DNA of 64,000 nt from Aristolochia californica (lineage: Eukaryota; Streptophyta; Magnoliopsida; Piperales; Aristolochiaceae): the NCBI GenBank assembly GCA_029961685.1, contig JARWKL010000007.1:806001-870000 (forward strand), in the 5' to 3' direction. How positions within the stretch are numbered: the first letter of the stretch is position 1; every line of letters begins with the position of its first letter. The notes beneath the pieces are model-generated. The model was not told the DNA's origin. It saw only the letters and a list, made by a program, of their open reading frames with translations, and did not search any database. Positions 11,929-22,702 of this stretch are shown here, one piece after another. The translations under genes were made by a program, and so were the position numbers.

Positions 11929-12721
11929 ATTTATTTTCAGGACTCATAGTTAAAGTTTTTTTAGAATTCCCAATTTTTTATATTGGGTGCATGACTTCGC
12001 GTTATCTCCTTATTTTTGTTTCTTTCTTCAAATTCTTGACATGAATCTTTTTTTTTTCAATTGAGATTGTGGATTCCTCTATCATTCCCCGAGGGCCGTG
12101 TCTTAAGATTATTCCCCGAGGCCTCCATAATGTGCCAACCACTCTCAAATGGTAAAAGTAAAACTGCTAAATAAGGGGGTAAAAGGTAATGACTATTTTG
12201 GGGCCACTATGTGCGTTCTTCTTCATCAAAGTAAGGTGAATCTATAAAAGCTAAATATGTTAGAGTAATTTCATATAAATTCATAAATTTTAATATTATA
12301 TTTGAATACTGAATTAAAAGTAAGAATTTATATATTGTAAAAGTAACAATTTGATTGAATAATTGGATATTATAAAATTAAATATATATTTTATTATTTT
12401 ATTTGTATGTATTTAACTAAATAAATAATTTTTAGTTTAACTTTTTTATTTTTATTAATTTAAACTAGTGAAAATCAATCTTAGTTTATTAATAGAAAAG
12501 TTCAGTAAAATTAGCTTATAATAGTTAAATTTACCAAATGTATTCCATCCTTATACACTTTACATTAAAAAAAATTCTTTATACTCCACTTTTTATTAGA
12601 TAATTCACGGTAATCCACTTTGAATGCCCCCCTCGTACCGTTCTTATTTTCTCTTCTCGACCAAATCCACCACGATCAGTCTCCCCATCGACCTTTCCTT
12701 TCCGCTTCACTGTTGCCAAGG
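11929..12721. other. Flank of element E1; possible promoter of the mS35-like gene
   Basis: AT-rich DNA to about 12590, then a sharp rise in GC and pyrimidine content (12620-12721: CCCCCCTCGTACCG, CTCTTCTCGACC, CGACCTTTCC). This looks like the promoter and 5' UTR of a plant gene. It would continue directly at 19430 (ACAACCATCACCCG) if element E1 were removed. No protein-coding sequence is seen. Confidence 0.4.
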
Positions 12722-12726
12722 CACAC

Positions 12727-13289
12727 TGTTAGAATTATGGTTTCAAATAGATAATTTATAAAATAAATTACCATGATATTAGAGGCGTGGGGCCCACTTC
12801 TAGATGTTGTCATTGGATGTTCAGTACAGGGAATAATGACCAGCACATCCCCCTGTAGAGGTAGATTAAATGGGTACATTGACTTAGTGGACACATCCCT
12901 CGGGACTAAGGAGATATGTCTCTCTTGAAGGGATGTATCCCTCCTGAGAGGATGTATCTCTTCTAAGAGGATGTGTCCTTATGAAAAGTCATTAGTGCAC
13001 CCTTTGAAATTCTATATAAACCTCCATGGTCTTACAAGTGAGGCTAAAGCTATATGCACACCCAGTCTGGCTGAACGGGAGCAAGCTTATCACTTGTAAA
13101 CGAAGTATAAAAGATTATCTTGTGCACTTCAAGTTCTGTTTATATTCTTCAAGATGAAAGGTACGCTCTCTTTATTCTTCTTTTTTCAATTCTTTGATAT
13201 ATGTATGGTTTTCATGATAATGGAATTATGGAGGATTTAATATCTATTTTCTATGATGTTTATATTATTATTATACATCAAGTCTAACA
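12727..13289 (+). repeat. E1 left LTR
   Basis: 563 bp, TGTTAGAATTATGG to CAAGTCTAACA. It has a TATA box TCTATATAAA at 13011-13020. Upstream are four tandem 19-bp units starting at 12913, 12932, 12951 and 12970 (first: GATATGTCTCTCTTGAAGG; second: GATGTATCCCTCCTGAGAG). Short U3 repeats in Tnt1 and Tto1 act as stress-response enhancers, so a similar role is possible here. The right LTR lacks 7 bp present near 12782-12791. Confidence 0.95.
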
Positions 13290-13313
13290 AATACAAGTGA
13301 ATAATGCCTCTGC

Positions 13314-13325
13314 TGGTATCATAGA
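13314..13325 (+). other. E1 primer-binding site (diverged)
   Basis: TGGTATCATAGA resembles TGGTATCAGAGC, the complement of the 3' end of plant initiator Met tRNA. It begins 24 bases after the LTR, whereas most plant elements have 0-5 bases. The gap may reflect a small insertion or another primer. Confidence 0.6.
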
Positions 13326-13423
13326 GATAGATTATAGGTTTCTATATTTTTCCATAATTTTTTTGGAATTTTTGGCTATTTATTAGTGAATGAAAATAAG
13401 CCTAATTTAGGCTTATTAGGTTC

Positions 13424-13575
13424 TGGCGCCGCAGGCGGGCTTGTTGTGCGCGGGCTACTGTGCGCGGGCCTGCTGCACAGGCTAATGTGCGCGGGCCTAC
13501 TATGTGCGGGCTACTGTGCGCGGGCTGCTGGCCACGGGCCTGCTGGTGCAGGCTTGTGCGGTCCGGTCGGTGATG
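13424..13575 (+). repeat. GC-rich minisatellite in the E1 leader
   Basis: About 150 bases built of TGTGCGCGGGC-type units with spacers of varying length, very GC-rich against strongly AT-rich flanks. It is CpG-dense. ORFs read through it on both strands only because few stops can form; no protein is inferred. Confidence 0.75.
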
Positions 13576-13761
13576 ACCCAGAATCATAAACCAAACCAGG
13601 TTTTTACTAATATAATGAATCAGAATGTGTTTTAAGGTTTATTATTACCCAGAATTGTATTTTGAATAGGATTTCCATGTTATTTGGCTATTTGAAGTAT
13701 TTATAATTAGTGTTATTGCATGTCTTGTTATATATTTATGTATTTGTATGTGAAAATTAAC

Positions 13762-13815
13762 TTAATTATATAATTTGCAAAATCCCCAAAGGGTAATGCA
13801 TTTTGTATAAATTAA
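13762..13815 (+). other. E1 leader stem-loop 1
   Basis: Left arm 13762-13779 pairs with right arm 13797-13815: four inner pairs (TGCA/TGCA), a 2x2 mismatch, eight pairs including one G-T wobble, one bulge, four pairs. The 17-nt loop, 13780-13796, is AAATCCCCAAAGGGTAA. Inside it CCC and GGG can form a further 3-bp stem around CAAA. Confidence 0.7.
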
Positions 13816-13861
13816 ATTAATTTTATGTGTGTTTATTTTGAGTATAATTTGTTTTATGAGT

Positions 13862-13932
13862 TATACTAATTTTATTATATGATTAGCAAAATCCCCAAAG
13901 GGTAATGCGAATTGTATAATTAGATTTGTATG
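13862..13932 (+). other. E1 leader stem-loop 2
   Basis: The loop at 13889-13905 is AAATCCCCAAAGGGTAA, identical to loop 1. The inner stem GCA/TGC (13886-13888 with 13906-13908) is followed by one mismatch. Then 11 successive pairs follow (13884-13874 with 13910-13920, two G-T wobbles), and pairing continues with single mismatches to about 13862/13932. The stem sequence is unlike stem 1. Confidence 0.7.
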
Positions 13933-13934
13933 TT

Positions 13935-13983
13935 GTAAATTAATTCATATGAATCCCCAAAGGGTAAGTATGAATTAATTTAT
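13935..13983 (+). other. E1 leader stem-loop 3
   Basis: Fourteen uninterrupted Watson-Crick pairs: 13936-13949 (TAAATTAATTCATA) with 13969-13982. One wobble flanks each side. The 17-nt loop at 13951-13967 is GAATCCCCAAAGGGTAA, differing from loops 1 and 2 only in its first base. Confidence 0.75.
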
Positions 13984-14039
13984 TTGTTTGTTTGTTGGTT
14001 TGTGATTGTTGGTTGTTTATCATGTGTGGAATGATTTGC

Positions 14040-14083
14040 CTAGTAACTCTCATGAATCCCCAAAGGGTAAATGGGAGTACTAG
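14040..14083 (+). other. E1 leader stem-loop 4
   Basis: Left arm 14040-14053 (CTAGTAACTCTCAT) pairs with 14071-14083 (ATGGGAGTACTAG). There are 13 pairs, one of them a T-G wobble, and one bulged A. The loop at 14054-14070 is GAATCCCCAAAGGGTAA, identical to loop 3. It ends 58 bases before the polyprotein ATG. Confidence 0.75.
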
Positions 14084-14141
14084 ATGGTTGAAATGATTCT
14101 ATAATTATGTATGTTCTCCCAAATATTGAAATATTTTCTGG

Positions 14142-17100
14142 ATGACAGGAATATCCAGTAGTGGACATAATTTTGCTGAGTCCCTAAAGAAAAATGTACT
14201 TGATGGGACTAATTATGTGAACTGGTCACAACGGGTTGACTTAATGCTACGAGGCTATAGGTTTGATAAGATTATCAAAGTGGATACTCCTCCTCAAAGA
14301 CCTTCCCAAATAAACTACCCTGATAATCTGAAACAGTATAGGAAGGACCTTAGAAAATTCAAGGAATGGGATAATGCTAATGAAATTTCTAGGTCACATA
14401 TTCTTGGGGCTCTAAGTGAGACTCTCTTGATGACTTATTTTCATGTCCCCACTACAAAAGAGATTCTCGACCAGATTGAGGCTAAATATGGTAAAAAGTC
14501 GTCTACTCACATCAATAACTTATGGCAAAAGTTCACTCGTGCCAAATGGGAAGAAAATGCTGATGTGAGAAAACATGTAAATGGCATGCTTGCCATGGCA
14601 GATGAGTTACAATATCATGGTAGACCAATGGATGAAGAAACTAAAGTGGTCACCATTATCAACTCTTTACCCAAATCTCTCAAATATATTCAAGACTTTT
14701 ATTCTTTGTCCAAGACAAAGTGGACTATATTTGATTTGGTTAATATGATCGACCACCAGTCCGAAAGACTCAATCCAAGTATTGAGTTAAATAAACCTTC
14801 ACCTAGTGCTAACGTAGTTTTGAAGCCGAAGAAAAAGAATTTTAAGAAGAAGGGAAAGAACTTTCGATTTCAAAACTTCAAGGACAAAAAGGTCAATCAA
14901 CAAAGGGTTGAAGTACATGCAAATCAACATGTTTGCTTCTTCTGCAATAAGCCAGGACATATAAAGAAGTATTGTAGGGCTTTGAAAACCATGCAAGAAG
15001 GGCAACAGGAGAACACCAGTGAGTCCTTATCTCTTGAAACTTGTACTATTTATATCAAGCCTTTTAGTTGGTGGGCTGATTCTGGTGCAACTGTTCATGT
15101 ATCGAATGAGTTGCAGGGTTTCAAGGAGCTAAGAAAGATTGAGGACAAAACAAGCTTTATTTACATGGGAAATGATGAAAAGGCCATTGTGGAAGGCGTG
15201 GGCACTTACCGGCTAAAGCTTGTTGATAATAAGTTTTTTGATTTAGAAGATTGTCTTTATGCTCTTTCTATGAGAAGAAGTCTATTATCTGTATCTTGTC
15301 TTGAGAAACTTGGATTTACATTTTACTTTGGAAATGGAAAGTTTCTTATGTTACAAGATAATAAAGTTATTTTGAGAGGTTTTCGAAATTCTGGTCTATA
15401 TCAATTGCAACTTAGTGGAAATATGGTGTTCAATGTTTCTACTTCTTTGGATATTAAAGAAAATGAATTGTATTTGTGGCATTTACGACTAGGGCATATA
15501 AACAAAGATAGAATTACAAGACTTGTGACACAAGGATTATTGAAAAATCTTTCACATAATGATTTTCCTATTTGTGAGTGTTGTATATATGGGAAAATGA
15601 CAAAGATACCCTTTCCATCCAAAGGCTCAAGAAGTTCTCATGTTTTGGATATTATTCATTCTGATATATGTGGACCTATGAATGTGAATACTCGTAATGG
15701 TCATTCGTATTTTATCACATTTATAGATGATTTCTCAAGATATGGAAGAGTATATTTACTGCATAGAAAAAATGAGGCCTTAGATTATTTCAAAACCTTC
15801 AAATTGGAGGTAGAAAATGCCATAGGAAACAAGATCAAAACATTGCACACCGACAGAGGTGGAGAGTATTGTTCGGAGTTATTCTCTGAATTTTGCAAGT
15901 CAAAAGGGATTATCCATATGTTTAACATGCCTTATACACCTGAACAGAATGGTATTGCTGAAAGGAGAAATCGAACCTTACTAGAGATGGTAAGATCTAT
16001 GATGGCACTTGCAAATTTGCCAATATCCTTTTGGGGCGAAGCATTATTGACAGCTACCTATATCTCAAATAGAGTGCCTTCAAAGTCGGTTGAGAAAACA
16101 TCTTATGAGGTATGGTCAGGCAAAACTCCTAGTCTTAACCATTTTAAAGTATGAGGATGTATTGCTCATGTTTTAAAACTTGATCCTAAGGACAAATTGA
16201 AGGCTAAGACTCGAAGATGTTTATTCGTTGGGTACTCTGAACATTCGAAAGGATATAGGTTATATGATCCCAAGGAGAAGGTGATTATTGAAAGTAGACA
16301 TGTAAAATTCATTGAGGATAGATTTGATTGTGATGAAGATTTAGGTATGAAGTCTCACTTGGAAGAATGTGTTGAAATGTCTTCTTCTGAATCTCCTTCT
16401 AATATAGAGAATTATACCCAAATGGATATTCGAAGAGGGACTAGAGAAAGAAAACCTAGTCAACTCTTATCATCTTCAGATTTTTATACCTATGCTGGAG
16501 AAACTTATGAAAGAACAAAGTTGAATGAAGATGTTACTGATCCTGACACTTACGAGGAAGCACTCCTTGATGTGGATTCCGACAAGTGGAAGTCGGTAAT
16601 GGAAGAAGAGATGGACTCTATGTATAAAAATGAAGTTTGGAAACTTGTTGATCCTCCTACATCGGTTAAGCCCATTAAGTGCAAGTGAATTTTTACAAGG
16701 AAGAAAAATGTTGAAGGGAAAGTTGAAAGATTCAAAGCTCGTCTTGTTGCCAAGGGTTTTACTCAACAATACGGGATTGATTATGATGAAACATTCTCTC
16801 CTGTTGCAAGAATACAGTCTATTCGAGCTCTCTTGGCATTGGTAGCATATTATGACTATGAGTTGTTCCAAATGGATGTTAAAACCGCTTTTCTAAATGG
16901 AAATTTGGATGAGAAGATTTATATGGAACAACCACGTGGATTTGTTAGATCTGGAACTGAAGCAAAAATGTGTAAGTTGGACAAGTCTATTTACGGTTTG
17001 AAACAAGCCTCAAGATTATGGAATATCAAGTTCAATAAAGCAATTACAGCGTATGGTTTTACTCAGAATCCAGAAGATCACTGTGTTTATATAAAAACAG

Positions 17101-18104
17101 TGGGAGATCGCATTGCTTTTCTTACTTTATACGTAGATGATATTTTATTAGCCGGGAATGATATTCAGTTACTCCAAGGTATAAAGACATGGTTGTTTAA
17201 GACATTTGATATGAAAGACTTTGGGGAAGCTTCTTATATTCTTGGCATTAAAATTCTACGGGATAGATCTTTGCGAAAATTGAGTTTATCTCAAGAGAAG
17301 TATATCGACACTCTTCTGGATCGGTTTCACATGTCTAATTGTATACAAGGTAAAGTACCTTATGATAGCACTAAAAAGATGAGCCATGTGGATTGTCCTT
17401 CTCACCTCAAAGATAAGTTGGACGAATCTAAGTATCCATACGCTTCTGCTGTGGGGAGTTTTATGTATGCTCTTATATGTACAAGACCTGATCTTGCTTA
17501 TGCTGTTGGGATTCTTAGCCGGTTTCAGGCTAATCCAGGTTTTACTCACTGGGAAGGGGTAAAATGGGTAATGCGCTATCTAAAAAGAACAAAATCATAT
17601 GCTTTGACTTATCAAGCGGACAAGTTGGAATTGGTTGGTTATTCCGACTCAGATTATCAAGGATGTGTTGATACAAGAAAATCTACTTCTGGTTTTATCT
17701 TTATGTTTGGAGGAGGTGCTATTTCTTGGAAAAGCAAGAAGCAAGATTGTGTCGCGCAATCAACCATGGAGGCAGAATATGTGGCTATGAACTTAGCTAC
17801 AAGGGAAGTTGTCTATCTTCGCAAATTCTTGCGAAGTCTTCTAGTGGTAGACTGTGTGGAGCGACCTATTCCTCTCTTTTGTGATAATGAATCTGCTATT
17901 GCTATCACGAAAGATCCGAAGTGTCACTCCAAGGCTAAACATATCGAAGGCAAATACCACTATATACGAGACATGCTGAGGAAGGAGGAAGTTGTTCTTT
18001 ATAAGATATCTTCTTCGGATAACTTAGCTGATCCACTAACCAAGTGTCTTCCCGTGACCAGTTTCACTTTCCATGTGGGGAACATGGGTTTGATTTGTTT
18101 ATAA
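14142..18104 (+). pseudogene. E1 Ty1/copia polyprotein, two in-frame TGA stops
   Basis: A single frame of 1321 codons encodes gag, protease, integrase, RT and RNase H. ATG at 14142 starts MTGISSSGHN. Gag covers about residues 15-260 with a zinc knuckle CFFCNKPGHIKKYC at 265-278. The protease DSG motif has Asp 313. The integrase zinc region starts at WHLRLGH (446). Its catalytic triad is D508, D571 and E607, with the expected 35-residue D-E spacing. RT has YVDD at 997-1000. RNase H follows (SDYQGC, later CDNESAIAI) to the stop at 18102-18104. The frame is interrupted only by TGA at codon 671 (16152-16154) and codon 849 (16686-16688), both where the family normally has Trp (KVWGC, KWIF). No frameshift was found. 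Host-genome retrotransposon remnant. Confidence 0.95.
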
Positions 18105-18270
18105 TTGATGAGACCAAGTGGGAGAACATTGTTTTGTATGCATTGTGGTCTCAATGATTTGTAATACTATGTATGTCATGACATTGTAATTTATATTCCA
18201 TGGAATGATTTTGACAAAATGCATATGCTTTTGTGTGAAAATATGAGTACTCAGTGTATGCCATGAGATT

Positions 18271-18665
18271 CAGCTTCCCTATTAGGTATGCACTTGTACA
18301 TGTATATATGAGGGTCTCGATAGGGAATGACGGTTGAGTCTCTAAATTGTCCAGGCCAATGGGACTGCATAGGCACAGTTTCCTTTACGGCTAATACTCA
18401 TGCTGGTATAGAACTTTACCCTGAGCTCCTCAGGTACTGAGTATGCTATGGACGGTGAGATGCCTTGATGTTCAGCTTTTTTATTAGGTATATACTTGTA
18501 TGTATATACGGAAAGGTCTCAATAGGAAGGTTGGGTTGGATGTCTAAATTATTCAGGCCTATGGTACTGATTAGGCACAGTTACCTTAGTGGCTAATACT
18601 CGAACTGGTACAGAGCTTTACCCTGAGTTCAGGTCCGAGTATGCTATGAATGGCGACCGCTGAAT
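18271..18665 (+). repeat. E1 3' untranslated tandem duplication
   Basis: Two diverged copies of about 200 bp, 18271-18472 and 18473-18665. Each starts CAGCTT..TATTAGGTAT and contains TAGGCACAGTT and GGCTAATACTC, then a TTTACCCTGAG and GAGTATGCTATG end. It lies between the polyprotein stop and the purine tract (AAGTGGGAG, 18864-18872) that precedes the right LTR. The role is unknown. Confidence 0.8.
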
Positions 18666-18873
18666 TGGCAAATTTGACAAGTATGGATTTGGTTTATTCC
18701 CCAGCCTTGGATATCTAAGATATATATTGTGTAGGCCCGGGTTAACTACACATGTATATTAAAGTGTTTAAGGTAATGCCTATGGTCATGGTATGGTTTT
18801 ATGTGTCAAAATTGATTTTTCATGTTTTTTTTAAAATCGGAATTTGAAATGGATTTGAAACCAAGTGGGAGTT

Positions 18874-19429
18874 TGTTAGAATTATGGTTTCAAATAGATA
18901 ATTTATAAAATAAATTACCATGATATTAGAGGCCCACTTCTAGATGTTGTCATTGGATGTTCAGTACAGGGAATAATGGCCAACACATCCCCCTGTAGAG
19001 GTAGATTAAATGGGTACATTGACTTAGTGGACACATCCCTTGGGACTAAGGAGATATGTCTCTCTTGAAGGGATGTATCCCTCCTGAGAGGATGTATCTC
19101 TTCTAAGAGGATGTGTCATTATGAAAAGTCATTAGTGCACCCTTTGAAATTCTATATAAACCTTCATGGTCTTACAAGTGAGGCTAAGGCTATATGCACA
19201 CCCAGTCTGGCTGAACGGGAGCAAGCTTATCACTTGTAAACGAAGTATAAAAGATTATATTGTGCACTTCAAGTTCTGTTTATATTATTCAAGATGAAAG
19301 ATACACTCTCTTTATTCTTCTTATTTCAATTCTATGATATATGTATGGTTTTCATGATAATAGAATTATGGAGGATTTAATATCTATTTTCTATGATATT
19401 TATATTATTATTAGACATCAAGTCTAACA
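18874..19429 (+). repeat. E1 right LTR
   Basis: 556 bp, same ends as the left LTR (TGTTAGA...TCTAACA), with TATA TCTATATAAA at 19151-19160 and the four 19-bp U3 units retained. It is preceded by the purine tract AAGTGGGAG. The CACAC target duplication follows. Confidence 0.95.
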
Positions 19430-19434
19430 CACAC

Positions 19435-19500
19435 AACCATCACCCGACCGAGAGTTTTGCAGCTTCCGTTGACGACGGAGGTAACTCTGTATGTTCCTAT
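19435..19500 (+). other. Possible split first exon of the mS35-like gene
   Basis: AACCATCACCCGACCG through a GACGACGGAG|GTAACT donor at 19480/19481. Joined to 12620-12721 this would be a GC- and CT-rich plant 5' UTR exon interrupted by E1. The matching acceptor would be the CTTAG at 22691. This is inference only. Confidence 0.35.
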
Positions 19501-20110
19501 ATCCTATACATCATCTCCCTGTTATCGTATATATAAAACAGTTTAAGTGGAGGGCATTATTGTTATTTCTTAAGGTTATATCTTACGGGACTATACGAGA
19601 GAAAGGGAAAAATCGGGAGGACTCTGCCGTGTAAGAATAGTTTGACATGGTATCAGTGCGGGGTTCATCGTTTTCAATTTTTTTTACCTTTCTTGCGTTT
19701 CCGGCGCCATGAGTTGATTTCGGAGGTTCTTGCGGCGTCCTCTAGGTTCTGCAGTGGATTTGCAGAAGAGATTTGTTCCAGTTTGCAGCGGCTTTCGTTG
19801 GTTTCTCACTCCGTTGGGGTTCCGTTGGCAAAGAGGTTGGATTTCGTTCATTTGCAGAGGATTTCGTTAGGTTTTTCATTCCGTTGGGGTTCCGTTTGCC
19901 GAGAGGTTGGATTTCGTTGGTTTCTGCTGGATTTTGTCGTTGCCGAGGTTGGAATTTGTTGTTGGCCGAGAGGTTGGCCTTTGTCGTTGGGTTTTGCCGT
20001 TGGCAGAGAGGTTCGATTTTATCTGTTGCAGAAGTTGGATTTTTTGTTGCAGAGGTTGGATTTTGTAGTTGGCCGAGAGGTTCGATTTTATCATCTGTTG
20101 CATAAGTTGG
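19501..20110 (+). mobile_element. LTR-element leader relic with minisatellite
   Basis: TGGTATCAGTGC at 19648-19659 is a one-mismatch primer-binding site immediately after TTTGACA, so an LTR probably ends at 19647. The leader that follows (19780-20100) is made of diverged repeats of GAGGTTGGATTTCGTTG and CCGTTGGGGTTCCGTTTG. E3 has a similar style of leader at 49690-49930. Long ORFs here (such as 19642-20442) are repeat artefacts. No gag or pol follows, so it is a truncated element. Confidence 0.5.
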
Positions 20111-22702
20111 ATTTGTTGTTGCTCTTTACTCTCTTTGCTCTCTTCACATCTCTCTCTTTACTGTCTGTATACATCTTTCTCTTATGTTCTATCCCTGTTT
20201 CTCTCTGTTTCATCACCAAACCTGTTATTTCTTTCCCCAATTTTCTCATTTTTCCCATGTCCCTGGCTGCTTCTTGCTCCACACTTTTCGTGTTTGTCTT
20301 TCTGCTTTCTGCTTCTTGTTTTATGCTCTTCGGTTTCTCGTTAACTCTTCTGTTTGTTCAACAATGTACATTTCAGACAATTTTGTATGTTTTTTTGCTT
20401 TGGTGCGGCATGAATCTGGACGATTGGGCTGCATTTCACTGACTCCTTTGCTTGGTGGTGGTGGTTTTTTTACAGATTAGGAAGTTTATCTTTAGGATTT
20501 TTTAGAATATCATATTTTTCTGTTTATTTTGATTTCCTTGTCAAGTCTTGGAAAGTGGTTCCCTTTTTGGCATTGGTATGGTTGTTGTTTATGTGTCTTT
20601 TGTTGCTTATCATCGTTTGCTGGAATACTTTACCAATACAAGTTTCTTGTCTCTTTGTTGAGTGCATTGTCTTTTTGTATCTCGTCCTATCTCGTGCTTG
20701 GTCATGTCTGTGTTAACTGTCACGGCAGTGGATATGAAAAGGTAGAACAGCACTGTCACCCAGAAAATCCCTCACAATTCTGGGGCCAAGAAGAACTCTT
20801 TTTGTATTTATCCTCTGAGGTGGTTGGGGAACAGACTAGACACACCTAATGGAAGAAAAATTACTAATGACCTTGTTGACTCAACTCCTCTTGTGGAAAC
20901 TTACGATAAACATCATAATAGAAGATGGGAGTTGTCATAATTGATCTTTTTCATAGGTGGCAGAGAGAGGATTAAGTTCTTCTGCAGCCGCTGGGGAGAA
21001 GTTAGGGCAGAGGAAATGGAGGGAATATATCATTACCTGTCAAAAAAAGCCTTCCTTGCCAGATTTCACTCGAGACGATATTAATGGAAACATACACCTT
21101 GCTGAATCCTTGGTTAGGAGTGAATTCTCCCTTCAATATCTTTTAATGGGAAGCTTCTAGCCACTTGATTAGTTGTATTACATTCTATCTTGCTGTTCAT
21201 GTGTATCTCCTCTGCTTGTTTTGCTGCACTTGTCCTTTCAACTCTGTGTACATTTCTCCTGTGTGACTTCGTTACTTTTATACTTTCTGATCAAATTTTC
21301 TTGCCCATTCATTTTGATAAGCTATTCTGCTGATTTGTTTGAGAGAATTTTGACAAGCTGCTGGGTCTAGTTTTTTTCCTCTACACCATTTTTACATATG
21401 TTAGTTGCTAGTTCTACTGAAAGTTTTTACATGCACCTATTTCACTATGTTGCTTTGTAGTTTATTTCATCTCTTTTGATGTCTTTCTACTGTTATAACT
21501 TTTCGTTTGACTGAACCAGTGTCAGTTGAGCATCGAGTAGAGTCAAAGGTGGCAACTGGTGAATCCAGCATGTCTTTGATACATACTTCTGAAATTTAGC
21601 TTCCCTTCTATGAATTTAAAAAAAGAAAAGTTCTTAGAGTTGTTTACAAAGCCAAAACCTACATTGTGAAAAATTATGATCCAAAGCAGGTAAGAAATAG
21701 ACATATCTGATGAAAAAATCTCTTCTGGGATTTGGTATTCATAAGAAACTTAGGGACCTATTTTCGTCAGGAATTCCCTAAAATAACATAGAACCTTCGG
21801 CACAAAAGCTTAATCCAGTCTGCTTTGTAATGCAGGAATTTGCTTGCTTTATATTGCTTAACAAATTAAGTTTTTATAAGAGCAATGATGTTATGAAGGA
21901 AAATTCAAATCAAGTTGTTTAGTGTTTCTGGCAATTTATAGTACCTGAATGATAAACCAAAATGATTTATTATAGCAGTAACAGGACTCTAATGCCCTGA
22001 CAGCATATATTGGTTGAGATAATGCACATTGAAAAGGCTCTAGAACCAAATAATTACTGAAAAAATTTCTGGACCAAAGATTGAACAACAATCAACCTGT
22101 TCAATCTGGCAGGCGAAAGTTGGGGAGAAATTACTCAAAAAAAAAAAAAAATGTTGGGAGAAAGAATAAATGGTGAGTGGGAACTCATGAAAAAGTCTGG
22201 AATGGTCACCATTAAAAAAAAGAACGGAAACATTAAACAAAAGATGATTTTCAACAATCCTGTGCAGGAATACATTCTAAATGTAAATATTTCAATCTCT
22301 TATTGGAAAGTCAGGAAAAAGAATAAGCTACAGGAGAAAACTCAAACTTGACAGAGCAAGAAGATAACTTCTTAACATCCACTGCAACATAGTTAATTAG
22401 GTTCAAAGAGATTAGAATATAAAAGATAATTATGATAAAAAGCAGCTACTGCATTTGAGGAGAGCAGGAGCTTCTAATAAGTATGTGGAAGTTGTTACTC
22501 TTCTAAAAGATAATGGCCAAATAGCTAATGCAACAAACAGTTGGTACAAATACCTTTTCTGAACAACATCTGATATCAAATAGGGAGTTTAATTGGATTT
22601 AAATCATAAAATATATATTTTTTTGTCCTTTATATTTAAAAGGTTTATATTTTGTCACTTACTCTCTTATTAAACTCCTTTCAAATCTTAGCAGCTAAAA
22701 AA
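20111..22702 (+). other. Upstream or 5' UTR intron region of the mS35-like gene
   Basis: About 2.6 kb with no recognised protein. It is T-rich on the plus strand with many short ORFs. A 67-aa ORF at 20957-21160 (MAERGLSSS...) matches nothing known to me. A pyrimidine-rich tract and TCTTAG just before 22692 form a plausible 3' splice site 11 bases before the start codon. The region would be intron if the first exon lies at 12620-19480. Confidence 0.4.

Larger units (their letters stand above)
12722..19434 (+). mobile_element. E1: nearly intact Ty1/copia retrotransposon with CACAC duplication
   Basis: A complete LTR element, 12727-19429 (6703 bp), flanked by the 5-bp duplication CACAC at 12722-12726 and 19430-19434. 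LTRs are TGTTAGA...TCTAACA, 563 and 556 bp. They differ by one 7-bp indel and about 15 substitutions by hand count (about 2.7%), suggesting insertion roughly one to a few million years ago depending on rate. Order: LTR, PBS, GC-rich leader, four hairpins, gag-protease-integrase-RT-RNase H, 3' duplication, purine tract, LTR. Pol order (integrase before RT) makes it Ty1/copia; the sub-lineage is not assigned. Two TGA codons mean it cannot make its full polyprotein itself but could be mobilised in trans. Confidence 0.96.

Noticed and set aside
13386..13589. ORFs on both strands over the GC-rich block
   Set aside because: They are open only because the repeat lacks stops; there is no domain and both strands are open.
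19642..20442. 266-aa plus-strand ORF and overlapping ORFs
   Set aside because: The first part is an LTR-element leader minisatellite and the rest is T-rich low-complexity sequence; the protein is repetitive and unlike any family.
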